From Oscillospiraceae bacterium (lineage in GTDB: Bacteria; Bacillota_A; Clostridia; Oscillospirales; Oscillospiraceae): a DNA stretch of 30,638 bases. The stretch is taken from NCBI GenBank assembly GCA_902789835.1, contig CADAPN010000013.1, positions 1 through 30,638 on the forward strand, read 5' to 3'. Positions 24,288 through 30,638 of this stretch are shown here, piece by piece. Both the position numbers and the translations under genes were made by a program. The notes under the pieces were generated by a model that had not been told where the DNA came from, made no database searches, and saw only the letters and a program-made list of their open reading frames with translations. Numbering within the stretch: position 1 is the stretch's first letter; each line of letters begins with the position of its first letter.

Positions 24288-25207
24288 GCAGAGCCCCTCT
24301 CAGCTTTCATGGCTTTCCATACAGGCATAGGCAAAACGTTTGCTGAGTGCTTTAAACCGGCAACAGCCGCTGTAGTATCCGTATCCCGACCAAGATTTAC
24401 AGCTTTGAGAACACAATCGGCATATCCCTCTGTGGTAAGGAGACACCAAAGAGCTGCCTGTAAAGTATTAACGACGTAACCACCGCTTTTGATCTTGCTT
24501 TCCGGCCACTGTGCAATAGAACTTAATGACTCAAATTCATCATATAGATCCTTGTAATCCGGATGATCCTGATAGTATTTTAGACCGTAGAATATGCCGC
24601 TCTGAACAGCACTAGGGAGGTAACCGCAACAGCACATGGCGATAATGACGCTGGTGTATATGCCGCAGGCAATTTCACATCGTCTGCTGGCATGGGTGCA
24701 ATCGGAAGCCTTATGGATAATATCAGCACAAAAATCGTCGAAGCTCAATTTGTCATATCGTGACTGAAGATAGATGGCAAGAGGCATGATCCGCATCAGA
24801 GAACCGTTGCCGCATGCATCTTCATCAGGATCACCACACTTAAGAACCGGCTTACCATGCCTGTAATTGTTGATGGCGTGCTGCGTTGTACCGCCAATAT
24901 CGAATACTTCGCCGTTTGCGGTGTAATTCCCGTTGATCATCCAGTCGACAAAGCGTAGCATCTGGTCGTCATAGTCAATGCCTTTTTCTATGAGAGAATG
25001 AATCATGCAGAGGGTCATACTGGTGTCGTCTGACCATGTGCCGGCAGGCTGGCCGTGTGTACCGCCGCTTCGCATCTCATAGACCGGATCCAGACGGCGT
25101 TCCTCACGACTGGAGAATTCGACCGGCACACCGAGAGCGTCTGCCACAGCAAAACCGATATCAGCGCCTTCTACTCTCTGAAAATGGTATTTCGGATCCC
25201 CAAACAT
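24272..25207 (-). CDS. ADP-ribosylglycohydrolase (DraG/ARH family)
   Basis: The 311-residue protein keeps the family's metal-site motifs: GTWSDDTSMTL (Asp60, Asp61, Thr62), GNGSLMRIMPLA and, near the C-terminus, NLGRDTDTTAAVAG (Asp275, Asp277). The N-terminus ADALGVPVEF is also typical, although the preceding glycines are altered (GADIGFAVADALG instead of GxxxGxxxGDALG). It should remove ADP-ribose from proteins, or from nucleic acids or free ADP-ribosyl compounds. No ADP-ribosyltransferase is visible in this window, so its substrate may come from elsewhere in the cell, a phage or a rival. GGAGGT lies 9 bases before the ATG. Confidence 0.9.
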   Translation of the reverse strand: MFGDPKYHFQRVEGADIGFAVADALGVPVEFSSREERRLDPVYEMRSGGTHGQPAGTWSDDTSMTLCMIHSLIEKGIDYDDQMLRFVDWMINGNYTANGEVFDIGGTTQHAINNYRHGKPVLKCGDPDEDACGNGSLMRIMPLAIYLQSRYDKLSFDDFCADIIHKASDCTHASRRCEIACGIYTSVIIAMCCCGYLPSAVQSGIFYGLKYYQDHPDYKDLYDEFESLSSIAQWPESKIKSGGYVVNTLQAALWCLLTTEGYADCVLKAVNLGRDTDTTAAVAGLKHSANVLPMPVWKAMKAERGSACIQK

Positions 25208-25243
25208 ATATGAAGCACCTCCATGACTTGAGTGTATAGGTTA

Positions 25244-25951
25244 TCAATTGTTCTCAACTACGAAACTGACGAGCGACCTGGTTACGGACAGAGGGTGTTC
25301 CGGGAACATGGAATCCAGTTCGGGAACCTCGGATCTGTTCATAAGGAAACCTTTTGTATAGTCCGGATCATAAGGATCGCAGAACCAATCATGTTCCATT
25401 ATATCTGTCAGATCAGCAGCTTGTCCAGCCTGTTCTTTTGATTTGGCATGTAACATGAGGCCAATACTGTCTCTTTGACCTGTCATGCCGGCTTCATCGA
25501 AAGATCCGCTGATGAAGTAAACATGGTCATCAATCTCAAAGTTAAAGTTCAGCTGATATCCGCAGACTCTGGATGGGATATCATCTTCACCGTAGGAGAA
25601 TTTCATAATGTAGTACACATAGCGACCGCCATTCTTACACTTTCCGTTCCTGACCTCAATGATTCCCTGATTCTCATTCATCGTCTCATGGAGGTAGTGA
25701 ACCAGGTCCTCTGGATTGTCAAAGGGCATAGCTGTTTCAGGCGGCACCTCAAAGCAAACAACAATCCCTGTGGCATTGTCAGACGCAATTGTGTAGCCCA
25801 AACTCCCTTCGGGCATCTGGAGTTCCTGCATCTGAGCAGGATCGATCTGTGAATATGAGTCCGGAATCATGAATGGCTCATCGACAGTACGGTCAACATA
25901 GTGAAAGGTCTTCCTTTCTGGCTCTTCGTTTTGTCTTTTGCTCTTACTCAT
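25244..25951 (-). CDS. Hypothetical acidic protein, 235 residues
   Basis: I do not recognise this family. There is no signal peptide or membrane segment. After a charged 30-residue start, the middle reads as an alternating beta-rich domain (LGYTIASDNATGIVVCFEV, GGRYVYYIMKFSYG, YQLNFNFEIDDHVYFISGSFDEAG), a pattern that faintly recalls Mog1/PsbP-like or DUF1795-type folds. The C-terminal part has DWFCDPYDPDYTKGF and SVTRSLVSFV. The ATG at 25951 follows GGAGGT on the minus strand. It lies between the ATPase and the ADP-ribosylglycohydrolase genes with gaps of 55 and 36 bases, so it belongs to the same transcript and may act with them. Confidence 0.75.
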   Translation of the reverse strand: MSKSKRQNEEPERKTFHYVDRTVDEPFMIPDSYSQIDPAQMQELQMPEGSLGYTIASDNATGIVVCFEVPPETAMPFDNPEDLVHYLHETMNENQGIIEVRNGKCKNGGRYVYYIMKFSYGEDDIPSRVCGYQLNFNFEIDDHVYFISGSFDEAGMTGQRDSIGLMLHAKSKEQAGQAADLTDIMEHDWFCDPYDPDYTKGFLMNRSEVPELDSMFPEHPLSVTRSLVSFVVENN

Positions 25952-26006
25952 AAGATAACCTCCATATGACGTTCGGTGCAGTTGCTGAGTAACTGCATTT
26001 TTGAGG

Positions 26007-26918
26007 TTAGGTCTGAGCCTGGCTTAACAAGGATCTGTTTGCCTCGAAGAAATCCCAATAAATCCTTACATTTTCCAGTTCCCACCAGTTCCTTATCTCA
26101 ACCGGATTAGAGTCCAGATCATATATTCGGGCCCCTTCCATAGCAAGCAGAAAAGGGGAGTGAGTTGCAATGATGAACTGGCACCCGCAGTATCTGGAGA
26201 ACTCCTCAAGCATCCGCTTAAGTTCCAGCTGCATCTTCGGAGACATGCTGTTTTCAGGCTCATCCAGGCAATACAGCTTATCGAATTTTAGCTTCTGCTC
26301 AAAGTAACACAGGGCTGTTTCGCCGTTGCTGTTCAGCTTCACTTCCATCCCCGCGGTTCTTCGGATGAATTGCCTGCGGGTGAGAGACTTCTGGCGCGCC
26401 AGAAGCTGCATTCGGTTCGCCTCATAGTCTTCCAGTCCGTTAAACTTCACAGTTTCACCGTACTTCAGCTTGGTATGCTCCTTTTTTCCTGATTCGATTT
26501 CTTCGGCTATCTCCAAATTATTTGTTCGGACAGTCAGCATGTAGTCAAAGATGTCGTCGCTGGTGATGATTCTGCTTCCATCAGGTATGCGGTGCTTGAA
26601 CCCTTCTTCATCATAACCAACAGAGAATTTACAAGCCTTGGCGTATCTGTCAAACAGCTCACTGGAATTGAAAGGGGAGATGCGGTTTAATTCCAGTCGC
26701 GCTGCAATCAGATTTAGGAGCGTGCTTTTTCCGGATCCGTTTCCACCGTAAAAGATGGTTACATTCCGAAAATTAATCTCACTCAGCTCTTTTGGGCCGA
26801 AGAATCTGCAGGGATATATGTTGTCTATATATCCGTAATCGCCGCCGTTTTCTTTCATGCGCTTTCCAATCATTTTCTCTTCCTGGCTGATGGGAAGCGT
26901 AAAAGAATCCAGATACAT
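26007..26918 (-). CDS. AAA/ABC-type ATPase
   Basis: The 303-residue protein has all elements of a RecF/SMC-like or ABC-like ATPase: Walker A GGNGSGKST (58-66), a signature-like LNSNGETALCYF (about 195-206), Walker B LYCLDEPENSMSP (Asp219, Glu220) and an H-loop ATHSPFLLAM (His253). There is no membrane segment and no fused nuclease. Stand-alone ATPases of this kind are common partners in defence and DNA-repair cassettes (for example with a nuclease or effector), but no nuclease motif is visible nearby. The gene lies 38 bases after the SWIM gene. AGAGGAG precedes the ATG. Confidence 0.88.
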   Translation of the reverse strand: MYLDSFTLPISQEEKMIGKRMKENGGDYGYIDNIYPCRFFGPKELSEINFRNVTIFYGGNGSGKSTLLNLIAARLELNRISPFNSSELFDRYAKACKFSVGYDEEGFKHRIPDGSRIITSDDIFDYMLTVRTNNLEIAEEIESGKKEHTKLKYGETVKFNGLEDYEANRMQLLARQKSLTRRQFIRRTAGMEVKLNSNGETALCYFEQKLKFDKLYCLDEPENSMSPKMQLELKRMLEEFSRYCGCQFIIATHSPFLLAMEGARIYDLDSNPVEIRNWWELENVRIYWDFFEANRSLLSQAQT

Positions 26919-26956
26919 ATAATTTGCTCCTCTGAGATTTATGAGAGATTATATTC

Positions 26957-27733
26957 CTAAAAGGTTATTTTCTTTACAGTTCTTGAGACAACCTGCCAGA
27001 AACAGGAATCATCAATGGCAACAAAGCCTCTTTCGATATCCAGGCCTTCCTGAATCATGCTTTTCAGAATGATGGATACTGCCAGAAGATGCTTGCAGAG
27101 ACCGGGATATGGGCAACTGCAGTACATCTCGGTCAAGTGACTGCCTTTGATCTGAAAGTTAACCTCATACCATTCGGTCCCGTGAATGAAGGCGGTACCG
27201 ACTCCGTCGGAAACAGAAATATACGCTACACTCCCGTCACGGCAATATCCTAACGCACGGTCGAATATGGCATTCTTGATTTCATCAGGGCTGCTCAGGT
27301 CTTCGAGATTGATTTCATACCCATCGCCCGCGACGATCTCATCATCCTCATTTTCTGGAGGCATACACCAGGAGCGGAACTGAGCTGCGGATACGGCAGC
27401 AGAATCATAACTGACCATCTTATCGATAATTCTTTCATAGGTTCCGTGGATTTCCAGGCTAGCCACAGAGATGATCTTCTCGTAGTTTGCCAGGTTGATT
27501 TTGAACTTTGTAGTGACGCTCTCGACGATTCCGGGTTTTCCAGCAAGCCTTCCGCTGACGAAGACCCGGTCACCGGGGTTGAGCTGAAAGCGATCGTTGT
27601 AGTAGGTGAGGACACGTCCATCGCCCTCAAATCGCACCTGGACAAGCGTACGGACGGGCTTTGGAGGCTCAGAGACTGGGCGAATAAGCTTCTTCACTGT
27701 CTTAAGTGGATTAATGCGGAATCCTATTTTCAT
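26957..27733 (-). CDS. SWIM zinc-finger protein
   Basis: The 258-residue protein carries a SWIM finger YCSCPYPGLCKHLLAV, with Cys205, Cys207, Cys213 and His215 in the CxCx(n)CxH pattern. The N-terminal half has a small beta-barrel-like segment (TLVQVRFEGDGRVLTYYNDRFQLNPGDRVFVSGRLAGKPGIV) that resembles an OB or SH3 fold. SWIM domains bind DNA or proteins; in bacteria they often sit beside SWI2/SNF2 helicases or ATPases. Here the partner is probably the AAA ATPase just downstream. It is the first gene of the leftward cluster, with GGAGGG upstream of the ATG. Confidence 0.85.
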   Translation of the reverse strand: MKIGFRINPLKTVKKLIRPVSEPPKPVRTLVQVRFEGDGRVLTYYNDRFQLNPGDRVFVSGRLAGKPGIVESVTTKFKINLANYEKIISVASLEIHGTYERIIDKMVSYDSAAVSAAQFRSWCMPPENEDDEIVAGDGYEINLEDLSSPDEIKNAIFDRALGYCRDGSVAYISVSDGVGTAFIHGTEWYEVNFQIKGSHLTEMYCSCPYPGLCKHLLAVSIILKSMIQEGLDIERGFVAIDDSCFWQVVSRTVKKITF

Positions 27734-27850
27734 TTTCTACCCTCCAATGCTGGCGTTATAATACAGCGAGTCTTATGATAGTTGGTCAATTGGCACTTGA
27801 CATTCTTACCTCTTCTCCTCATAATCTCATTCTACAACAAATCATGTCCT

Positions 27851-27898
27851 AAATATTTCCCTCAATCAAGGATGATTCTTTGATCGAGGGAAATATTT
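27851..27898. promoter_or_regulatory. Long inverted repeat in the divergent intergenic region
   Basis: Arms 27851-27869 and 27880-27898 are complementary in 18 of 19 positions, with a 10-base loop. No T run follows on either strand. It lies midway between the leftward cluster (start 27733) and the rightward gene at 27972, where an operator shared by both promoters would be expected. The rest of 27734-27971 is A/T-rich; I see no confident -35/-10 pair. Confidence 0.55.
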
Positions 27899-27971
27899 TG
27901 TACAGGGTCTGTGATATGATTTGAAATAGAATCCATAAATCTTTGAACTATAATACAAGGAGGATCTTTTT

Positions 27972-28337
27972 ATGACTACTTATATTCAGAGCGAACATGC
28001 GCAATGCTTCCGCATCGGTCCGATGGACGAGGCCTATATTGCTGAGGTTGAGCTTGTCGTTGACGGACAGGATCCGATCTTCATAGTTGCCGAGGAAGTA
28101 GCCTCAGTTGGTGACCGTGATGCATGTGTGGGTAAGTTCAGCCGTATCGACACCATGGAGAAGTGGAACGAGACGGGGGAAGAACAGGATCTCGGTACAA
28201 TTACTGAATTTGATGACATTGATGATGCCATTGAGAATTCTGAATATGCACTGTACTTTTCCATTGCCAGCCGTATGATTGACGAACTTATTGGCGAGTT
28301 CGACGATGATGATGCGGATGACGAAGAAGAGGAATAA
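27972..28337 (+). CDS. Hypothetical acidic protein, 121 residues
   Basis: I do not recognise this protein. It has a beta-rich start (YIAEVELVVDGQDPIFIVAEEVASVGD) and a very acidic C-terminus (EFDDDDADDEEEE), so it is soluble and could mimic nucleic acid or bind cations or basic proteins; that is only a suggestion. A strong AAGGAGG site at 27957-27963 lies 8 bases before the ATG, which supports a well-translated gene. It is divergent from the SWIM/ATPase cluster and shares with it a region containing a long inverted repeat. Its stop is followed by 234 bases before the next gene, with no clear terminator apart from a small GGGAG/CTCCC hairpin near 28465-28476. Confidence 0.75.
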   Translation: MTTYIQSEHAQCFRIGPMDEAYIAEVELVVDGQDPIFIVAEEVASVGDRDACVGKFSRIDTMEKWNETGEEQDLGTITEFDDIDDAIENSEYALYFSIASRMIDELIGEFDDDDADDEEEE

Positions 28338-28507
28338 TGGCATAGAGACTGACAACTGGGTTAGATTATATAATTCCGACTGACACCGTTGTGCTTAGGC
28401 GTATGGATCTGCGTAAACCAATGATGAAATAAATCAGATGTGTTGAGGCCTATTTGAGGAGGCTGGGAGGACTCCCGGTCTTTACCCGTTCAGATTACAA
28501 ATTTCAG

Positions 28508-28536
28508 TTGAACTGCACAAAAGGGAATAATATAAT
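28508..28536 (+). promoter_or_regulatory. Promoter of the metallophosphoesterase operon
   Basis: TTGAAC (28508-28513) and TATAAT (28531-28536) are exactly 17 bases apart in A/T-rich DNA. The predicted start near 28543 leaves about 29 bases of leader before the ATG at 28572. Confidence 0.75.
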
Positions 28537-28571
28537 ATATAATAGGAATAGTATAAAAGTAGGTTCAGTTC

Positions 28572-29735
28572 ATGAAAAGTAAAGTAATCGAAGATCCTTC
28601 GCGAAAGTACAAACCTATCCCAAGGAAAGCACGTATACAGAATCTGAATATTGAGCCAGGAAGAAGAATCCTGGTTATTTCTGATATTCACGCGAACATT
28701 CCATATTTCGAAGGCGTATTGAAACTGGCTCAATTCTCGGATGACGATATTCTTATTATTGATGGAGACTTTCTCGAGAAGGGACCGGAAAGCCTGAAAA
28801 CCCTGCGTGTCATTATGGGGATGGCGGAGAAGGAAAACGTTCATGTGATCTGCGGCAACTGCGATGACTGGGCAGAAATGTATCAGCCTGATTATCCTGA
28901 CATTGCCAATGATCATGCCGTGAAATACATCCAGCATCGGAAGAAAAGTCTGCTTTGGGATCTTTGCGTGGACCAAGGCGTGGATCCGATGACACTGACT
29001 GACTTTAGACCGTTAAAAGATCTGTTCTATAAGGTTTACCCGGACATCTGGGAGTTCCTCGGAAAGATCCCGCATGCGATAGACGCAGGACCTTTTGTCT
29101 TTGCTCATGCCGGAATGACTCCGGGAAAACCTCTGTCTGAACACACTCATAGCGAACTGGACAAGGTAGATGCTCTTCTGAAAACGGATCGCAGTTTTGA
29201 CCGGTGGCTGATTGTCGGACACTGGCCGGTTATGCTTTATGGGGAAGACCGGGTCTGCGCAAACCCGATTATCGACAGGGAAAGGAAAATCATCAGCATT
29301 GACGGCGGCTGCAGCCTGAAAGATGACGGACAGCTTAACTGCCTCATGATTCCGGACATCAACAGCGAAGACTTTTCCTTTGTTGCGTATGATCCGTTTC
29401 CGACTGCGATAGCGCTCGAGAATCAGAAGGAAGGCTCTCATTCCTATTACATCCGCTGGGGTGACAGCGAAGTGCAGGTGCTCGAACGGGGAGAAGAGTT
29501 TTCGCATTGCCGGCATGTGCGTACGGGATATGAGATGGACATCCTGACAAAGTATCTTTTCAGTGAAGATGAAATAACAGGATGTAATGATTCGACAGAC
29601 TATATTCTGCCTGTCCAAGCCGGAGATGTTCTCCATATCGTGGAACGGACAAGCAGGGGCGTACTCGCAAAAAGAAACGGTGTCTCCGGATGGTATGCCG
29701 GAAAACTTGATATGAATCCCGGAAACGAGGCATAA
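28572..29735 (+). CDS. Metallophosphoesterase with SH3-like C-terminal domain
   Basis: The 387-residue protein has the calcineurin-like metal motifs in order: SDIHAN (Asp38, His40), IDGDFLEKGPES (Asp66), CGNCDDW (Asn96, Asp98), FAHAGM and VGHWPVMLYG. This is close to PrpE/ApaH-like serine-threonine phosphatases or dinucleotide hydrolases. The segment after about residue 300 is separate: a linker, then ILPVQAGDVLHIVERTSRG and AKRNGVSGWYAGKL, which reads like a bacterial SH3 domain. No signal peptide is seen, so the SH3-like part probably binds an intracellular partner. The substrate is unknown. It is the first of three tightly packed genes (1-base and 3-base gaps) behind a good promoter. Confidence 0.88.
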   Translation: MKSKVIEDPSRKYKPIPRKARIQNLNIEPGRRILVISDIHANIPYFEGVLKLAQFSDDDILIIDGDFLEKGPESLKTLRVIMGMAEKENVHVICGNCDDWAEMYQPDYPDIANDHAVKYIQHRKKSLLWDLCVDQGVDPMTLTDFRPLKDLFYKVYPDIWEFLGKIPHAIDAGPFVFAHAGMTPGKPLSEHTHSELDKVDALLKTDRSFDRWLIVGHWPVMLYGEDRVCANPIIDRERKIISIDGGCSLKDDGQLNCLMIPDINSEDFSFVAYDPFPTAIALENQKEGSHSYYIRWGDSEVQVLERGEEFSHCRHVRTGYEMDILTKYLFSEDEITGCNDSTDYILPVQAGDVLHIVERTSRGVLAKRNGVSGWYAGKLDMNPGNEA

Positions 29736-29736
29736 T

Positions 29737-29874
29737 ATGATGCCTGGACTGATGTATTCTGATAAAAAGGCCGGAAAGGAACCCAATTGGGAAACTTTTC
29801 CAGCTCGCATAGTCGAACAGATGCAAGAACGAATACTTCAGCGTAGAATCCAGAGAGAAAGGATTGACACATAG
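29737..29874 (+). CDS. Small basic protein, 45 residues
   Basis: ATG 29737 (or 29740) starts one base after the phosphoesterase stop and the frame ends three bases before the next gene. The product starts MMPGLMYSDKKAGKE and has a basic C-terminal helix with RIVEQMQERILQRR. I do not recognise it. The tight fit between two real genes supports translation by coupling. It could be a small partner of either neighbour. Confidence 0.6.
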   Translation: MMPGLMYSDKKAGKEPNWETFPARIVEQMQERILQRRIQRERIDT

Positions 29875-29877
29875 CGC

Positions 29878-30636
29878 ATGCTGAAGATACTCCCCATTGC
29901 CAGCGGTTCTACAGGAAACAGCATGCTGGTGGACATTGACGGCAGGAAAATCGTCATTGACCTTGGAGTAACTGCAAAGATGATAGGCACTGCTCTGGCA
30001 GCCCATGAGTATTCATGGAGCGATATAGATGCAGTTCTCATTACCCATACACATTCTGACCATGTCAAAGGCATGGACGTATGCCTGAAAAGGATTGAGG
30101 CTCCGGTTTATATGAGCCAGACATCCAAAGACACTCTGATGCTGGAAAGAGCCATGCCGCTCGCATACGCCATGCGCACAGAGATTATGAGCGGACTGTG
30201 GATTACGGCAATCCGCACATCTCATGACTGCCCCGGAAGTGTCGGATTCAAGATCGAAACAGAGAATACGTGCCTCGGATATATCACGGATTTAGGAATC
30301 ATCCCCGATGCTACGATGGAGTTGTTGTCCGGCTCCGACTGCATCGTCATTGAATCGAACCATGATGAAGAAATGCTTCGCTATGGCAGATATCCGGTGT
30401 TCCTGAAAAAGAGAATCTTGTCTGAACAAGGGCACTTATCCAATGACCAATGCGCGGAAGCTGTCTCAAGATTTGCGGATAGAGGAACAAGGCATTTTCT
30501 TCTTGCCCATCTTAGTCAGGAGAACAACCTGCCTGAGCTTGCTTTGGACAGCGCACAAAAGGCTTCGGCAGGCATGAATGTACATATTGAAGTACTTCCG
30601 GTCTACGGTGACGGGCTGATTGTAATCGAAAACTGA
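29878..30636 (+). CDS. Metallo-beta-lactamase-fold hydrolase, YycJ/WalJ-like
   Basis: The 252-residue protein keeps the metal site THTHSDHVKGM (His57, His59, Asp61, His62), a later TSHDCPGSVGF histidine, ITDLG with the bridging aspartate, and the C-terminal FLLAHLSQENNLPELA block typical of the YycJ/WalJ group, along with IESNHDEEMLRYG. In Bacillus and Streptococcus the family member is linked to the WalRK cell-wall regulon and to DNA-end processing or exonuclease activity. The gene is complete, ending two bases before the window edge. Its place in an operon with a phosphoesterase rather than with walRK suggests a paralogue. An AGAAAGGA site precedes the ATG. Confidence 0.88.
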   Translation: MLKILPIASGSTGNSMLVDIDGRKIVIDLGVTAKMIGTALAAHEYSWSDIDAVLITHTHSDHVKGMDVCLKRIEAPVYMSQTSKDTLMLERAMPLAYAMRTEIMSGLWITAIRTSHDCPGSVGFKIETENTCLGYITDLGIIPDATMELLSGSDCIVIESNHDEEMLRYGRYPVFLKKRILSEQGHLSNDQCAEAVSRFADRGTRHFLLAHLSQENNLPELALDSAQKASAGMNVHIEVLPVYGDGLIVIEN

Positions 30637-30638
30637 AG

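Noticed and set aside
1..30638. CRISPR arrays, tRNA, rRNA and toxin-antitoxin pairs
   Set aside because: No regular short repeats, cloverleaf sequences or recognisable toxin families were found on reading both strands.

Overview
The window looks like chromosomal DNA of a gut-type Firmicute of the class Clostridia. The reasons are strong AGGAGG-type ribosome sites, small accessory proteins typical of clostridial transposons (TnpW-like, cysteine-rich VLP, DUF3847, DUF6061), a TnpX-like large serine recombinase, and long hybrid kinases of the 'MSHDIRTPMN' type common in these bacteria. The genus cannot be settled by reading alone. No rRNA, tRNA or CRISPR array was seen.

Region A (1-1104) holds the tail of an upstream gene, a hairpin terminator, a DUF6061 gene, a mostly non-coding stretch and an Xre-type regulator behind a near-consensus promoter. 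Region B (1226-16773) is a same-strand signalling array. It contains a hybrid histidine kinase whose sensor is a whole amino-acid-permease-like (APC) domain, a REC-GGDEF-EAL-GGDEF protein with both GGDEF motifs degenerate, a free-standing HPt protein, a membrane hybrid kinase with two receivers, an orphan solute-binding lipoprotein, a cytoplasmic PAS hybrid kinase, and an EvgS-like kinase with two SBP domains and two receivers. No DNA-binding response regulator is present. The only separate receiver-output protein is the EAL protein, so the simplest reading is a multi-sensor phosphorelay (kinases to HPt to REC-EAL) that lowers cyclic-di-GMP.

Region C (16774-22411) is a mobilisation and recombination module. 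It has a dense run of hairpins, a LexA/UmuD-like S24 repressor, a possible oriT or attenuator, a cysteine-rich VLP protein, a DUF3847 protein, a MobA/MobL relaxase, a TnpW-like protein and a TnpX-like serine recombinase. A 15/17 near-repeat at 421-437 and 22387-22403, the second copy at the recombinase stop codon, suggests (not proven) that regions A (part), B and C form one mobilisable Tn4451-like element carrying the signalling array as cargo.

Region D (22437-27733) is a more A/T-rich leftward cluster: SWIM zinc-finger protein, AAA ATPase, an unrecognised protein, an ADP-ribosylglycohydrolase, an ankyrin protein, a WYL-type regulator and an unlisted 58-residue protein. Its function is unknown; the mix resembles regulated stress or defence cassettes. 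Region E (27972-30636) runs rightward: an acidic protein, then a metallophosphoesterase with an SH3-like tail, a 45-residue peptide gene and a YycJ/WalJ-like metallo-beta-lactamase-fold hydrolase, the last three packed as an operon behind a good promoter.
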